Positions 1 to 11,821 of a stretch of DNA of 64,000 nt are shown piece by piece. Made by a program: the position numbers and the translations under genes. The notes below the pieces were generated by a model, which made no database searches, was not told where the DNA came from, and saw only the letters and a list, made by a program, of their open reading frames with translations. The DNA lies in assembly GCA_902538915.1 (NCBI GenBank), contig CACBGZ010000002.1, forward strand, positions 1 through 64,000. The letters run 5' to 3'. Within the stretch, counting starts at the first letter, position 1. Each line of letters starts with the position of its first letter. Source of the stretch: an uncultured Pelagibacteraceae bacterium (GTDB taxonomy: Bacteria; Pseudomonadota; Alphaproteobacteria; Pelagibacterales; Pelagibacteraceae).

Positions 1-5
1 TCATT

Positions 6-416
6 TTAAACAAACCTTTTTATTGTTTTTGTTTTAATAGGTAATTTTGCTGAAGCTTTATATAAAGCTTCTTTTGCTATTTGTTCGGAAACGCCGTCAA
101 CTTCAAATAAGATTCTTCCAGGCTTTACTCTGCAAGCATAAAACTCTGGACTTCCTTTGCCTTTACCCATCCTAACCTCAATAGGTTTTTTTGATACTGG
201 AATATTTGGAAATATTCTTGTCCATACTCTTCCTTGTCTTTTCATATGTCTTGTTAATGCAACTCTTGCTGCCTCTATTTGTTTGCCTGTAACTCTCTCT
301 GGAGTTAGAGCTTTTAACGCATACGCTCCATAATTTATAAAATTTGCTCTAGATGCATTACCATGTATCCTACCTTTGTGGGCTTTTCTCCATTTAGTTC
401 TTACTGGTTGCAACAT
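6..416 (-). CDS. rplP: 50S ribosomal protein L16
   Basis: Protein [16 protein letters not shown]... typical L16; S10 operon order. Confidence 0.97.
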   Translation of the reverse strand: MLQPVRTKWRKAHKGRIHGNASRANFINYGAYALKALTPERVTGKQIEAARVALTRHMKRQGRVWTRIFPNIPVSKKPIEVRMGKGKGSPEFYACRVKPGRILFEVDGVSEQIAKEALYKASAKLPIKTKTIKRFV

Positions 417-1096
417 TATATTTTTACCTCTTTAGGAGTGTTTTTGTTTGTCTCCTGACTAAATTCTTTCGCAAAAACCTCACCTTTATATATCCAAACT
501 TTGATACCTATAATTCCATATGTTGTTAATGCCTCTGCTTCAGCATAATCAATATCAGCTCTTAACGTATGTGATGGTATGCTCCCATCTCTTAACCATT
601 CTGTTCTTGCGATTTCATTTCCACCCAATCTTCCACTAATTGATACTTTAATTCCCTTAGCACCTAATCTTAAGCAAGATTGCATTGATCTTTTCATAGC
701 TCTTCTATATGAAATTCTTTTGACTAATTGTTGAGCAATATTTTCTGCAACTAAATATGCATTAGTCTCCGGTTTTTTAACTTCTTTTATATTTAATGTG
801 ACCTCATTACTTGTAAATTTTGATAAGTTATTTTTTATTTTGTCTATATCACTGCCCTTTTTACCAATTACAAATCCTGGCCGTGAAGTATAAATTGTAA
901 CATAACACTTGTTAGACGTTCTCTCTATCATAACTTTAGAAACTCCAGAATTAATAACGTTTTTTTTTATGTATTCTCTAATTTTAAAATCTTCTATTAG
1001 ATAATTACCAAAATCTTTTTTCTTTGCGTACCAAACAGAGTCCCAGCCTCTGTTTACTCCCAATCTAAAACCTACTGGATTAACTTTTTGACCCAT
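416..1096 (-). CDS. rpsC: 30S ribosomal protein S3
   Basis: [20 protein letters not shown]...; operon order. Confidence 0.97.
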   Translation of the reverse strand: MGQKVNPVGFRLGVNRGWDSVWYAKKKDFGNYLIEDFKIREYIKKNVINSGVSKVMIERTSNKCYVTIYTSRPGFVIGKKGSDIDKIKNNLSKFTSNEVTLNIKEVKKPETNAYLVAENIAQQLVKRISYRRAMKRSMQSCLRLGAKGIKVSISGRLGGNEIARTEWLRDGSIPSHTLRADIDYAEAEALTTYGIIGIKVWIYKGEVFAKEFSQETNKNTPKEVKI

Positions 1097-1478
1097 GACT
1101 CTCCATTTTTTTTGCCTCTGATAAAATTATTGTAACACTTGAATAAGGTTTTAATATTGGTGCAGCTCTACCTTTTGCTCTGGGTCGAAATCTTTTCATT
1201 GTAATCTTTTTTCCACAATATGCTTCTTTTATTATCAATTTATCAATGTCATATTGAAAATTATTTTCTGCATTGGCAACTGCAGAGTCGATAGTTTTTT
1301 TAATATCTTTTGTTATCCTTTTCTCAGAAAATTCCAAACTTCTTCTTGCAATTTCAACTTTTTTTCCAACAATTTCTTTTAGAATTGGATTTAGTTTTCT
1401 TACACTGGATCTAATATTATTGTTAATAGACCTCACAGTTTTCTCATTGTTCTTATTATTTTTTTTCTTTTTACTCAT
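1080..1478 (-). CDS. rplV: 50S ribosomal protein L22
   Basis: L22 C-terminal motif [25 protein letters not shown]; position between rpsC and rpsS. Confidence 0.95.
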   Translation of the reverse strand: MSKKKKNNKNNEKTVRSINNNIRSSVRKLNPILKEIVGKKVEIARRSLEFSEKRITKDIKKTIDSAVANAENNFQYDIDKLIIKEAYCGKKITMKRFRPRAKGRAAPILKPYSSVTIILSEAKKMESHGSKS

Positions 1479-1480
1479 AA

Positions 1481-1780
1481 TTATTTTTTATCACCTTCCT
1501 CTGCTGGTTTTGCTTTTTTATCAGCTGGTGTGTGACCAAAGAAACTTCTAGTAGGTGAAAACTCACCTAATTTGTGTCCAACCATATCCTCCGAGACAGT
1601 AATAGGAATGAACTTCTTACCATTATAAATTAGGAAACTCACGCCAACAAAGTCTGGTATAATTGTAGACTTTCTAGACCATGTTTTAATAGGAATTTTT
1701 TTTGGATCTGTTTTGTATTTATCCACTTTTTTCATTAAACTTTCTTCTACAAACGGACCTTTCCAAACTGCTCTTGCCAT
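1481..1780 (-). CDS. rpsS: 30S ribosomal protein S19
   Basis: [15 protein letters not shown]...[17 protein letters not shown]. Confidence 0.97.
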   Translation of the reverse strand: MARAVWKGPFVEESLMKKVDKYKTDPKKIPIKTWSRKSTIIPDFVGVSFLIYNGKKFIPITVSEDMVGHKLGEFSPTRSFFGHTPADKKAKPAEEGDKK

Positions 1781-2619
1781 TACTTGCTATCCTTCCTTTT
1801 ATTTCTTCTTTGTACAATAAATTTATCTGTTCTCTTATTATCTCGAGTTTTTAAACCTTTTGCGGATTGTCCAGTTGGTGAAACCGGATGTCTACCACCA
1901 GCAGACTTACCTTCACCACCACCATGTGGGTGATCAACTGGATTTTTTACAACTCCCCTGGTATGGGGTTTTCTTCCTAGCCATCTTGATCTCCCAGCTT
2001 TTCCAATTTTAATATTTTTTTGATCTGGATTACTTAAAACTCCAATCGTAGCAAGAGATCTGGAGTCAATTTTTCTGACCTCCCCAGAAGCTAATTTAAT
2101 CAAACTATAATTACCATCTAAACCACTTATTGTTACTGAAGTACCAGCTGACCTTGCAATTTTTCCACCTGCCCCTGGCTGAATTTCAACATTATGAATA
2201 TCAATACCCACTGGAATATCCTGTAACGGCATACAGTTACCTATTTTAATTTCTTTTTTTGTGCCATTTTCAATTTTGTCACCAACTTGAATTTTTTGAG
2301 GTGCTAAATAATATGCGTGAGAATTATCCTCAAATTTTACTAGCATTATGTAACATGATCTATTCGGATCATATTCTATTCGCTCAACCGAAGCAGGCAT
2401 ATCAAATTTCTTTCTGTAAAAATCCACATGTCTGTACATTTTTTTATGACCTCCAGACCTGTTTATTGAGGTAATATGACCATTATTATTTCTACCTTTC
2501 ATAGCATTTTTTTTAGATACTAAAGATTTAAACGGCTTACCTTTCCAAAGGTCTTTTCTATCAACTAAAATTGTACCTCTGGTAGATTTTGTATAAGGTT
2601 TGAAAGTCTTTAATGCCAT
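1780..2619 (-). CDS. rplB: 50S ribosomal protein L2
   Basis: [16 protein letters not shown]...[25 protein letters not shown]. Confidence 0.98.
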   Translation of the reverse strand: MALKTFKPYTKSTRGTILVDRKDLWKGKPFKSLVSKKNAMKGRNNNGHITSINRSGGHKKMYRHVDFYRKKFDMPASVERIEYDPNRSCYIMLVKFEDNSHAYYLAPQKIQVGDKIENGTKKEIKIGNCMPLQDIPVGIDIHNVEIQPGAGGKIARSAGTSVTISGLDGNYSLIKLASGEVRKIDSRSLATIGVLSNPDQKNIKIGKAGRSRWLGRKPHTRGVVKNPVDHPHGGGEGKSAGGRHPVSPTGQSAKGLKTRDNKRTDKFIVQRRNKRKDSK

Positions 2620-2620
2620 A

Positions 2621-2914
2621 TTATACTCCAGTCGTAAGATCTATACTTTGACCTTTTTTAAGTGTCACAATTGCCTTCTTAAATCCAGAAACTTTTACTT
2701 TTCTGCCCCTAGTTAATTTTATTCTGTTCTTTTTATTAATCATATTGATTTTTGTTACATTCACTTTGAATATTTTCTCTATATTAGTTTTTAAATTTTT
2801 TTTATTTGCATTAGTTGGTACTCTAAATACAATTTTATTTTGCTCTGAGAGGTTCGTAGATTTTTCAGTCACCAAAGGAGACAAAATTTTATCAAATAAA
2901 TGTAACTTATTCAT
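2621..2914 (-). CDS. rplW: 50S ribosomal protein L23 (start placed at MNKLHLFDK)
   Basis: LSPLVTEKSTNLSEQNK...; the ORF-track start (2935) overlaps rplD and is likely too long. Confidence 0.92.
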   Translation of the reverse strand: MNKLHLFDKILSPLVTEKSTNLSEQNKIVFRVPTNANKKNLKTNIEKIFKVNVTKINMINKKNRIKLTRGRKVKVSGFKKAIVTLKKGQSIDLTTGV

Positions 2915-2915
2915 T

Positions 2916-3539
2916 TTAAGAATACCTCTTTTCAAGTTCTTTTACTGAACTTTCTGTAAAAATAACTTTTTTAAATTTAACCAAATCGTATGCACTAAAA
3001 TGATTGATGTCCGTAACTTTAATATTTGGAATATTTCTAATTGATTTTTCAATTTTTTCTTTAGAATTTTTGTCTAATATTATTAAAGAATGCTTCATCT
3101 CAAATTTTTTAAAAATTAGAAACATTTCTTTAGTTTTTTTTATTTCAGAATTAAAATCGCTAAATATTAATAAATTTTTGTTCTTAACTTTTTCACTAAT
3201 TAAAGAAGTAATGCTTTGTTTTTTTTCACTTTTATTAAGTTTTCTTTTTTTATAAGCTAATTCTCCTTTTGGTCCGTGTGCTACTCCACCACCAACGAAA
3301 ATTGGGGCTTTTTTACTTGCATGTCGAGCATTACCTGTACCTTTTTGAGCATAGATTTTTGAAGTAGGCCCTGAAACCTCATTTTGTTGCTTAGTTTTTG
3401 CATGACGTTTTTTATAATTAGCATTAGTTTTGTATAAAACAGTACTAACTAATTTTTTATTTATCTTAGCAGAAAATACCTTATCTGTAACTTCAATAGA
3501 TCCCTTTTTTCCATCTAATTTTATTGTTTCAACTTTCAT
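2916..3539 (-). CDS. rplD: 50S ribosomal protein L4
   Basis: QKGTGNARHASKKAPIFVGGGVAHGPK motif. Confidence 0.97.
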   Translation of the reverse strand: MKVETIKLDGKKGSIEVTDKVFSAKINKKLVSTVLYKTNANYKKRHAKTKQQNEVSGPTSKIYAQKGTGNARHASKKAPIFVGGGVAHGPKGELAYKKRKLNKSEKKQSITSLISEKVKNKNLLIFSDFNSEIKKTKEMFLIFKKFEMKHSLIILDKNSKEKIEKSIRNIPNIKVTDINHFSAYDLVKFKKVIFTESSVKELEKRYS

Positions 3540-4249
3540 TATTTTTTCTTTTTATCAGGGGTTTTTTTTGCTTTTTCAGTTAATTCTATTTTTTCTAAAA
3601 TTGTTAATTTGTTAATATTTTTTACAGATTTTTTAACAAAAACTTCAGAATTTTTAGAGCCTGGTATCGAACCTTTCAAATACAAAAGAGCGTTGTCTAA
3701 ATCTGTTTTGATAATTTCAATGTTTTGCATTGTTCGAATTTTATCACCCATATGACCAGCCATTTTTTTTCCTTTAAAGACTTTACCGGGGTCTTGTCTT
3801 TGACCAGTTGAGCCGTGAGATCTATGAGAAATTGATACACCATGAGATGCTCTCAAACCACCAAAATTATGTCTTTTCATTGCTCCAGCAAAACCCTTTC
3901 CTATAGTTCTTGATCTAGTATCAACAAATTTAACATCCTTAAAGATCTCAAGTCCAAATTCGTTTCCTTCCTTATAATTTTCAATATTTGAGACCCTAAA
4001 TTCCTTTAACTTCTTTTTTGCCTCAGTATTTTTTTTTGCAAAATAACCTTTCATAGACTTTGTAATTTTTGAATTTTTTATTTTTCCGTATCCAAGTTGA
4101 ACAGCTCTGTAGCCTCTTTTTTCAACATCAATAATTTGTATAACTCTTGCCTTTTCCATTTTAAGTACTGTTACAGGCACCAACTGACCAGTTTTGTAAA
4201 ATTCTCTGGTCATGCCAACTTTTTTTCCTATTAACGCAATTTCACTCAT
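3539..4249 (-). CDS. rplC: 50S ribosomal protein L3
   Basis: IGKKVGMTREF...SHGVSISHRSHGSTGQRQDPGKVFKGKKMAGHMG. Confidence 0.97.
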   Translation of the reverse strand: MSEIALIGKKVGMTREFYKTGQLVPVTVLKMEKARVIQIIDVEKRGYRAVQLGYGKIKNSKITKSMKGYFAKKNTEAKKKLKEFRVSNIENYKEGNEFGLEIFKDVKFVDTRSRTIGKGFAGAMKRHNFGGLRASHGVSISHRSHGSTGQRQDPGKVFKGKKMAGHMGDKIRTMQNIEIIKTDLDNALLYLKGSIPGSKNSEVFVKKSVKNINKLTILEKIELTEKAKKTPDKKKK

Positions 4250-4251
4250 AT

Positions 4252-4560
4252 CTAAATTTTTATCTCCACATCTACACCTGATGCTAGATCTAATTTCATC
4301 AAAGCTTCTACTGTTTGAGGGGTTGGCTCAATAATATCTATTAACCTTTTATGTGTTCTCGATTCAAATTGTTCTCTGCTTTTTTTGTCTATATGAGGTG
4401 ACCTTAATACCGTGTACCTTTCGATCCTTGTAGGAAGAGGTATTGGCCCTTTAATTGTAGCCCCTGTTCTTTTTACAGTGTTTACAATTTCTTCTGTAGA
4501 TGCATCCAATATTTTATTATCGTAAGCTCTAAGTTTGATTCTAATATTTTGTTTTTCCAT
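4252..4560 (-). CDS. rpsJ: 30S ribosomal protein S10 (start placed at MEKQNIRIK)
   Basis: [16 protein letters not shown]...[29 protein letters not shown]. Confidence 0.96.
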   Translation of the reverse strand: MEKQNIRIKLRAYDNKILDASTEEIVNTVKRTGATIKGPIPLPTRIERYTVLRSPHIDKKSREQFESRTHKRLIDIIEPTPQTVEALMKLDLASGVDVEIKI

Positions 4561-4561
4561 T

Positions 4562-6640
4562 TTATCCTGCAATTTTTTTTGTTACTTCGTCCTGTACATT
4601 CTGAGGTACTTTTGAATAATGATCAAAGAACATTGAATACTGAGCTCTTCCTTGAGACATTGATCTCAAATTGTTAATATATCCAAACATATTTGCTAAA
4701 GGAACCATCGCTGTGATTACAGTGGCATTACCCCTTTGCTCTTGTGTATTGATTTGACCCCTTCTACTATTTAAATCTCCAATTACATCACCCATATAAT
4801 CCTCCGGTGTTACAACTTCAACTCTCATAACAGGCTCTAATAATTTTAGATTACCTTTTGTACATGCTTCTTTAAAACAAGCTCTGCTTGCTAATTCAAA
4901 AGCCAAAACACTAGAATCAACATCGTGATGAAGTCCATCTAATATTGTAACTTTATAATCAATCATTGGAAATCCTGCTAAGATCCCTCCATCAGAAACA
5001 GTTTCGATTCCTTTTTCGACACCAGGAATAAATTCTTTTGGTATTGCGCCACCTTTAATCTTGCTTTCAACTAATCTGCCTGAGCCAGGCTCCTGAGGCT
5101 CAACTAGAAGCTTAACTTTAGCAAATTGTCCAGCGCCTCCACTTTGTTTTTTATGCGTATATTCTACCTCCGAAGTATTTTCTAGTGTTTCTCTATAAGC
5201 TACTTGTGGCGCTCCTACATTTGCCTCTACTTTGAACTCTCTTTTCATTCTATCAACAATAATATCTAAGTGAAGTTCTCCCATGCCCTTGATAATTGTT
5301 TGTCCAGACTCTTCATCAGATGTTACTCTAAATGATGGATCCTCTTTAGCTAATCTACCTAATGCTTCTCCCATTTTTTCTTGGTCAGCTTTTGTCTTTG
5401 GTTCTACTGCTATTTCTATTACAGGATCTGGAAATTCCATAGGTTCAAGTAAAACAGCCTTATCTTTCTCACATAATGTATGCCCTGTAATTGTATTTTT
5501 TAGACCTGCTAATGCTACAATATCACCTGAATTTGCTTCTTTAATATCCTCTCTTGAATTTGCATGCATTAATAGCATTCTTCCAACTCTTTCCTCTTTT
5601 TCTTTAGATGAATTGTAAACAGCAGTTCCTGTCTTAATTGTACCAGAATATATTCTAATAAATGTTAAAGAACCTACAAAAGGATCATTTGCTACTTTAA
5701 AAGCTAAAGCAGAAAACGGCGCATTATCATCAAACTTCATTTCTAATTCTTCCTCGCCGCCTATCTTTGTTCCTTTAATTGAGCCAATATCTACTGGACT
5801 TGGTAGATAGTTTACAACAGCATCTAATAATGGCTGAACTCCCTTATTTTTAAATGCTGAACCAGTCAAAACTGGAACAAAACTAAATTCTAAAGTCCCT
5901 TTCCTAATACACTTAATTAAATCTTCCTCTATTATTTCATCACCATTTAAATAAGCTTCCATTAATTTTTCGTCTTGTTCGACTGCTAATTCAACTAATT
6001 CTGTCCTATATTTTTGAGAAATTTCTTTTAGATCCTCTGGAATATCTTTATATTCCCACTCTGCTCCTAAAGCCTCATTTTTCCAAACTTGTGCTTTCAT
6101 TTTTACTAGGTCTACAACACCAGTTAGTGAAGCTTCTATTCCAATTGGAACTTGTAAAACTAAAGGTTTGGCACCCAACCTATCTTTAATCATATCAACA
6201 CATCTAAAAAAGTCTGCACCAGTTCTGTCAAGTTTGTTAACAAAACAAATTCTAGGCACTTTATATTTGTCTGCTTGTCTCCATACAGTTTCTGATTGGG
6301 GTTCTACACCGGCTACACCATCAAATACAGCCACTGCTCCATCTAAAACCTTAAGTGATCTTTCAACTTCAATGGTAAAATCTACATGACCTGGTGTATC
6401 TATTATGTTTATTCTATGATCTTGCCAAAAACATGTAGTTGCAGCTGAGGTGATTGTAATACCTCTTTCCTGCTCTTGCTCCATCCAATCCATTGTTGCA
6501 GCTCCATCATGAACTTCTCCAATTTTATGACTCTTGCCAGTATAATATAAAACTCTTTCAGTAGTTGTTGTTTTACCTGCATCTATGTGTGCCATAATTC
6601 CAATGTTTCTGTACTTATCTAAAGAATGTGACCTAGCCAT
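4562..6640 (-). CDS. fusA: Elongation factor G (start placed at MARSHSLDK)
   Basis: [24 protein letters not shown]; full EF-G length. Confidence 0.98.
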   Translation of the reverse strand: MARSHSLDKYRNIGIMAHIDAGKTTTTERVLYYTGKSHKIGEVHDGAATMDWMEQEQERGITITSAATTCFWQDHRINIIDTPGHVDFTIEVERSLKVLDGAVAVFDGVAGVEPQSETVWRQADKYKVPRICFVNKLDRTGADFFRCVDMIKDRLGAKPLVLQVPIGIEASLTGVVDLVKMKAQVWKNEALGAEWEYKDIPEDLKEISQKYRTELVELAVEQDEKLMEAYLNGDEIIEEDLIKCIRKGTLEFSFVPVLTGSAFKNKGVQPLLDAVVNYLPSPVDIGSIKGTKIGGEEELEMKFDDNAPFSALAFKVANDPFVGSLTFIRIYSGTIKTGTAVYNSSKEKEERVGRMLLMHANSREDIKEANSGDIVALAGLKNTITGHTLCEKDKAVLLEPMEFPDPVIEIAVEPKTKADQEKMGEALGRLAKEDPSFRVTSDEESGQTIIKGMGELHLDIIVDRMKREFKVEANVGAPQVAYRETLENTSEVEYTHKKQSGGAGQFAKVKLLVEPQEPGSGRLVESKIKGGAIPKEFIPGVEKGIETVSDGGILAGFPMIDYKVTILDGLHHDVDSSVLAFELASRACFKEACTKGNLKLLEPVMRVEVVTPEDYMGDVIGDLNSRRGQINTQEQRGNATVITAMVPLANMFGYINNLRSMSQGRAQYSMFFDHYSKVPQNVQDEVTKKIAG

Positions 6641-6645
6641 ATTTT

Positions 6646-7116
6646 TTACCATCTAAAATGTGCAAAAGCTTTATTAGACTCTGCCATTTTATGAACATCC
6701 TCTCTTTTTTTTACTGCAGATCCTTTTTTTTCAAATGCATCGTACAGCTCATTAAAAATTTTATCAGACATGTGTTTGTCTTTTCTTTTTCTTGCTGATT
6801 CCACTAGCCACCGAATAGCTAACGCCTGAGCTCTTTTACTCTTAACTTCTACTGGAACCTGATAGGTTGCACCACCAACTCTCCTAGATCTTACTTCAAC
6901 AGTAGGTTTAATGTTATTGATCGCCTCGTTAAAAATATTAATAGGTTCTTCTTTTGTCTTTGTCTTGATTTTTTCTATAGCATCATAAACAATTTTTTCT
7001 GCTACGCCTCTTTTACCATCATACATAATATTGTTTATTAACTTTGGAATAATTACAGAATTAAATTTAGGATCAGGAGTAATTTTTTTTTTTGGTTGAG
7101 TTTTTTTTCTAGACAT
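6646..7116 (-). CDS. rpsG: 30S ribosomal protein S7
   Basis: S7 family sequence, str operon order. Confidence 0.97.
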   Translation of the reverse strand: MSRKKTQPKKKITPDPKFNSVIIPKLINNIMYDGKRGVAEKIVYDAIEKIKTKTKEEPINIFNEAINNIKPTVEVRSRRVGGATYQVPVEVKSKRAQALAIRWLVESARKRKDKHMSDKIFNELYDAFEKKGSAVKKREDVHKMAESNKAFAHFRW

Positions 7117-7118
7117 CT

Positions 7119-7490
7119 TTATTTACCCTTTTTTGTACCGTAAAGAGATCTTCTTTTTTTTCTGTTTGCAACACCTTGTGTATCTAGATTACCCCTTAAA
7201 ATATGATATCTGACTCCAGGTAAATCTTTTACACGACCGCCTCTTATTAAAACAACAGAGTGTTCCTGTAAGTTATGACCCTCACCAGGAATATAGGCAG
7301 TAACCTCAAAACCATTAGACAGCCTAACCCTTGCAACTTTTCTAAGAGCTGAATTAGGTTTTTTTGGTGTAGTTGTATAAACTTTAACACAAACACCTCT
7401 TTTAAGAGGTTGTTTTTGAAGCGCAGGAACTTTGTTCCTATTTATTTGTTTAACTCTTTTTTTTCTTAACAACTGGTTAATCGTTGGCAT
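7119..7490 (-). CDS. rpsL: 30S ribosomal protein S12
   Basis: [12 protein letters not shown]...[35 protein letters not shown]. Confidence 0.98.
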   Translation of the reverse strand: MPTINQLLRKKRVKQINRNKVPALQKQPLKRGVCVKVYTTTPKKPNSALRKVARVRLSNGFEVTAYIPGEGHNLQEHSVVLIRGGRVKDLPGVRYHILRGNLDTQGVANRKKRRSLYGTKKGK

Positions 7491-7651
7491 AATTTTTATC
7501 TAAATTTAATAATATTTTTGAGTGAAATAACTGACAGGTTATTTGTGGCAGCGTTTAGTACATAAAGTACTACATTCCAACCAAAAACATCGCCAAATTA
7601 CTTATTAATTGGTTTTTGTCAAACTAAAACTGTTGATTTTAATGGTTTTTT

Positions 7652-10600
7652 TTATTGATTTGCTTGAGAATCTGAAGGTTCAATTTTTTCTTGCTCAGAA
7701 AGGAATTTATTATCATCATCTATAGCTTTTTTATTCCAATTATTCTTGATATTTCCTGTGCCTGCTGGAACCAGTCTACCAACAATAACATTTTCTTTTA
7801 AGCCATTCAAAGGATCAATTTTTCCTTTAATTGCTGCATCCGTTAAAACTCTAGTGGTTTCTTGGAAAGAAGCTGCGGAAATAAATGACTCCGTTTGCAA
7901 GGAGGCTTTAGTGATACCCATTAATACTCTTTCTGCTGTTGCTGGAGTTTTGCCCTCAGACTTTAATTTTTCATTATTGGTATCAAATTTTATTCTATCT
8001 ACTATTTCACCAGGTAAGTAACTTGAGTCTCCTGTTGTTTTCACCTCTACTTTCTTTAACATCTGTCTTAAAATTGTCTCAATATGTTTATCATTAATTA
8101 TGACCCCTTGTAATCTGTAAACTTCTTGAACCTGATTAACAAAATATTCGGTCAAATCTTTAATACCCATAATACGCAAAATATCATGCGGTAGTGGTTG
8201 TCCATCTAGAAGATATTCGCCTTTTTTTATTGTTTCTCCCTGATTAAAATTTATGTGTTTTCCTTTTGGAATTAAGTAGTTTGATGGTTCGGACCCATCC
8301 GTTGGAACAATAGAAATTTTCTGTTTCCCTCTTACCTCTTTTCCAAAGACTACTTGACCATCATTTTCTGCAATTATTGCACTATCTTTAGCTTTTCTAG
8401 CTTCAAATAGTTCTGCAACTCTTGGTAATCCACCTGTAATATCTTTTGTTTTGGTTGTTTCCTTAGGTAATCTTGCAATTACATCACCTGCTGAAACTTT
8501 TTGTCCATCCTTCACGGATAAGATAGAGTCTGGAACTAAATAATATCTTGCCTCGTTATCATCAGCTTTTTTAATTACATTTCCTTTTTCATCTCTTAGA
8601 GTTATCCTAGGTTTTAAGTCAGAACTTTTTGACTGTGATCTCCAATCAAGGACTGACTTGGATGATATACCTGTTGCATCATCGGTTGTTTCTTGAATTG
8701 AAACTCCATCAATTAAATCAACAAAAGTCGCTATACCACTTTTTTCTGCAATCACCGGTGTAGTGTAAGGATCCCATTCACAAATTTTTGTATTTGCTTT
8801 TATCTTATCACCATTATTAAAAAATAATCTTGAACCATAAGCCACTTTATAAACTGCAATTTGAACTCCATTATCATCTTCAATAGAAAGCTGTGTATTT
8901 CTTCCCATTACAATTAAATTTTTTTTTGAATCTTCGAGAATATTAGAATTAATAATTTTAAGAGTACCCTCGTTTTTACAAATAATTTGAGAATCTTGTT
9001 TTACCGAAGCCGTTCCACCTACGTGGAAAGTTCTCATTGTTAGCTGAGTTCCGGGTTCTCCAATAGATTGTGCAGAGATCATTCCTATTGCCTCACCCAC
9101 ATGAACCATTTGTCCCCTAGACAAATCTCTTCCATATGAGGTGGCACAAACACCCTCTTTAGATCCACACGTCATCACGGAATAAACTTTAACTGATTTT
9201 ATTCCAGCAGCATCAATCTTATCACATCCAGCTTCATCAATCATTGTAGATTTTTTAATTATAACTTCGCCAGTTATAGGATGTTTCACTTCATTAAAAG
9301 TAACTCTTCCTAAAGCTCTTTCTGATAGACTTACTACAACGTTACCACCCTCTAAAATTTCTGAAAGTTCAATAAACCCAGGATTTTTACAATCACATTC
9401 TTTTTTAGTAACAGTTAAATCTTGAGCGACATCACAAAGTCTTCTTGTTAAATAACCTGAACTAGCCGTTTTTAATGCTGTATCTGCTAACCCTTTTCTG
9501 GCTCCATGTGTTGAATTAAAATATTCTAGAGCTGTTAATCCCTCTTTAAAATTTGAGGTAATTGGACTTTCAATAATCTCTCCTGATGGTTTAGCAATCA
9601 AACCTCTCATTCCAGCTAATTGTTTCATCTGTGCCGCAGAGCCTCTGGCTCCACTATCAGCCATCATAAATACTGAGTTTATCTTAAGTCCTTCGGATGT
9701 CCTCTCTGTTGCTGAAATACCTTTCATCATTTCTGAAGCTACTTGATCAGTACATTTTGACCATGCATCTACAACTTTATTATATTTTTCTCCTCTAGTA
9801 ATAAGTCCCTCAGAATATTGAGTTTCATAGTCAGCTATGAGTTTTTTTGTATCATCGATAAGTTTATTTTTACTCTCTGGAATAACCAAATCATCTTTTC
9901 CAAAAGAAATTCCTGCTTTAAAAGCATGTTTAAAGCCTAAATCTTTAAGTTTATCACAAAATATTACTGTTGTTTTTTGACCACAAAATCTAAAAACGAT
10001 ATCTATAATTTCTGAAACAGTTTTCTTGGGAAGTAATCTATCTATTAAAGAAAATTTAATATTAAAATTTTTAGGTAGTAAATTAGCTAATAAAAATCTT
10101 CCTGCAGTTGAAGTGTATTTTTCAAATTTCTTCTTTCCTTCCGCATCGATTGTTTCAAATCTAGATATAATTGTACTATGAACTTTGATTTGATCTGAAG
10201 ATAAAGCAAACTCTATTTGATCTGCATCAACAAAATATCCAGCTGGTTTGTCTGTAAGTGGCTCTTGAGATAAATAGTAAATTCCTAAGATCATATCCTG
10301 ACTTGGTACTATAATAGGCTTACCATTAGACGGAGATAAGATATTATTTGTTGATAACATCAAAATTCTTGCTTCTAACTGTGCTTCAAGGCTTAAAGGA
10401 ACGTGGACTGCCATCTGATCTCCATCAAAGTCGGCGTTAAATGCTGCACAAGTAAGAGGGTGTAATTCAATAGCATCACCCTCAATTAATTTAGGCTCAA
10501 AAGCTTGAACTCCGAGTCTATGGAGTGTGGGAGCTCTATTTAATAATACAGGGTGTTCCCTTACGATTAATTCTAAAGCATCCCAAACTGCATTAGTTTC

Positions 10601-11821
10601 TTTATCCACAAGTTTTTTAGCTTGTTTAATAGTTGAGGCTAGTCCTAATTTATTAAGTCTAGCATATAAAAAAGGTTTAAATAATTCTAACGCCATTTTT
10701 TTTGGTAAACCACACTCATGTAATTTTAGATCAGGACCAACAACAATTACAGATCGACCAGAATAGTCGACTCTTTTTCCTAACAAATTTTGTCTAAATC
10801 TTCCTTGTTTTCCTTTTAACATTTCGGCTAACGATTTGAGTGGTCTTTTTCCAGTTCCAGTAATAACTCTTCCACGTCTTCCATTATCAAACAAAGCATC
10901 AACCGACTCTTGAAGCATACGCTTTTCGTTTCGCACAATTATATCTGGAGCCTTAAGATCCATTAATCTTTTTAAACGATTATTTCTGTTAATTACTCTT
11001 CTATACAAATCGTTAAGATCTGAAGTAGCAAATCTACCTCCATCTAGTGGGACCAAAGGTCGTAACTCAGGTGGAATTACTGGAACAACAGTCATAATCA
11101 TCCATTCTGGTTTTTGACCTGTTTCAATAAAAGATTCTATTAGTTTCAATCTTTTAATTGCTCTTTCCTCGTTAACTTTAGATTTTGTTTCTTTAATATA
11201 ATTTACTAAATTTTTTCTTTCTAATTCTAAGTCTAAAGATTTTAACATTTCTAATACTGCCTCAGCACCTATACCAGCTGAAAATGCTTCATCACCAAAC
11301 TCATCCTGATATTTAGCAAGTTCCTCTTCATTTAGAAGTTGATTTTTCTTTAAACCAGTTAATCCTGGCTCAATAACAATAAAGTTTTCAAAATACAAAA
11401 CTCTTTCAACTTCCTTGAGTTTCATATCTACAGCTAAAGCTATCCTGCTAGGAAGAGATTTTAAAAACCAAATATGTGCCACTGGTGTTGCTAAATTAAT
11501 GTGACCCATTCTTTCTCTTCTTACATTCGACTTGGTGACTTCGACACCACATTTTTCACATATAATTCCTCTAAACTTCATCCTTTTATATTTACCACAC
11601 AGACACTCATAATCTTTGATTGGGCCAAATATTCTTGAACAAAATAGCCCATCCTTTTCTGGTCTAAAGGTTCTATAATTAATTGTTTCAGGCTTTTTAA
11701 TTTCACCATATGTCCAAGATTTTATCTTTTCAGGACTTGCTAAAGATATTTTAATACTATTAAAATTTTGGGCCTCTGAAATTTCCGAATTCTTAAATAA
11801 ATCTGTTAATTCTTTTTTCAT
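7652..11821 (-). CDS. rpoC: RNA polymerase beta' subunit
   Basis: [16 protein letters not shown] catalytic motif; 1389 aa. Confidence 0.99.
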   Translation of the reverse strand: MKKELTDLFKNSEISEAQNFNSIKISLASPEKIKSWTYGEIKKPETINYRTFRPEKDGLFCSRIFGPIKDYECLCGKYKRMKFRGIICEKCGVEVTKSNVRRERMGHINLATPVAHIWFLKSLPSRIALAVDMKLKEVERVLYFENFIVIEPGLTGLKKNQLLNEEELAKYQDEFGDEAFSAGIGAEAVLEMLKSLDLELERKNLVNYIKETKSKVNEERAIKRLKLIESFIETGQKPEWMIMTVVPVIPPELRPLVPLDGGRFATSDLNDLYRRVINRNNRLKRLMDLKAPDIIVRNEKRMLQESVDALFDNGRRGRVITGTGKRPLKSLAEMLKGKQGRFRQNLLGKRVDYSGRSVIVVGPDLKLHECGLPKKMALELFKPFLYARLNKLGLASTIKQAKKLVDKETNAVWDALELIVREHPVLLNRAPTLHRLGVQAFEPKLIEGDAIELHPLTCAAFNADFDGDQMAVHVPLSLEAQLEARILMLSTNNILSPSNGKPIIVPSQDMILGIYYLSQEPLTDKPAGYFVDADQIEFALSSDQIKVHSTIISRFETIDAEGKKKFEKYTSTAGRFLLANLLPKNFNIKFSLIDRLLPKKTVSEIIDIVFRFCGQKTTVIFCDKLKDLGFKHAFKAGISFGKDDLVIPESKNKLIDDTKKLIADYETQYSEGLITRGEKYNKVVDAWSKCTDQVASEMMKGISATERTSEGLKINSVFMMADSGARGSAAQMKQLAGMRGLIAKPSGEIIESPITSNFKEGLTALEYFNSTHGARKGLADTALKTASSGYLTRRLCDVAQDLTVTKKECDCKNPGFIELSEILEGGNVVVSLSERALGRVTFNEVKHPITGEVIIKKSTMIDEAGCDKIDAAGIKSVKVYSVMTCGSKEGVCATSYGRDLSRGQMVHVGEAIGMISAQSIGEPGTQLTMRTFHVGGTASVKQDSQIICKNEGTLKIINSNILEDSKKNLIVMGRNTQLSIEDDNGVQIAVYKVAYGSRLFFNNGDKIKANTKICEWDPYTTPVIAEKSGIATFVDLIDGVSIQETTDDATGISSKSVLDWRSQSKSSDLKPRITLRDEKGNVIKKADDNEARYYLVPDSILSVKDGQKVSAGDVIARLPKETTKTKDITGGLPRVAELFEARKAKDSAIIAENDGQVVFGKEVRGKQKISIVPTDGSEPSNYLIPKGKHINFNQGETIKKGEYLLDGQPLPHDILRIMGIKDLTEYFVNQVQEVYRLQGVIINDKHIETILRQMLKKVEVKTTGDSSYLPGEIVDRIKFDTNNEKLKSEGKTPATAERVLMGITKASLQTESFISAASFQETTRVLTDAAIKGKIDPLNGLKENVIVGRLVPAGTGNIKNNWNKKAIDDDNKFLSEQEKIEPSDSQANQ

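Noticed and set aside
5283-5618. Plus-strand ORFs opposite fusA, rpoC and rpoB
   Set aside because: Antisense shadows of conserved coding sequence.
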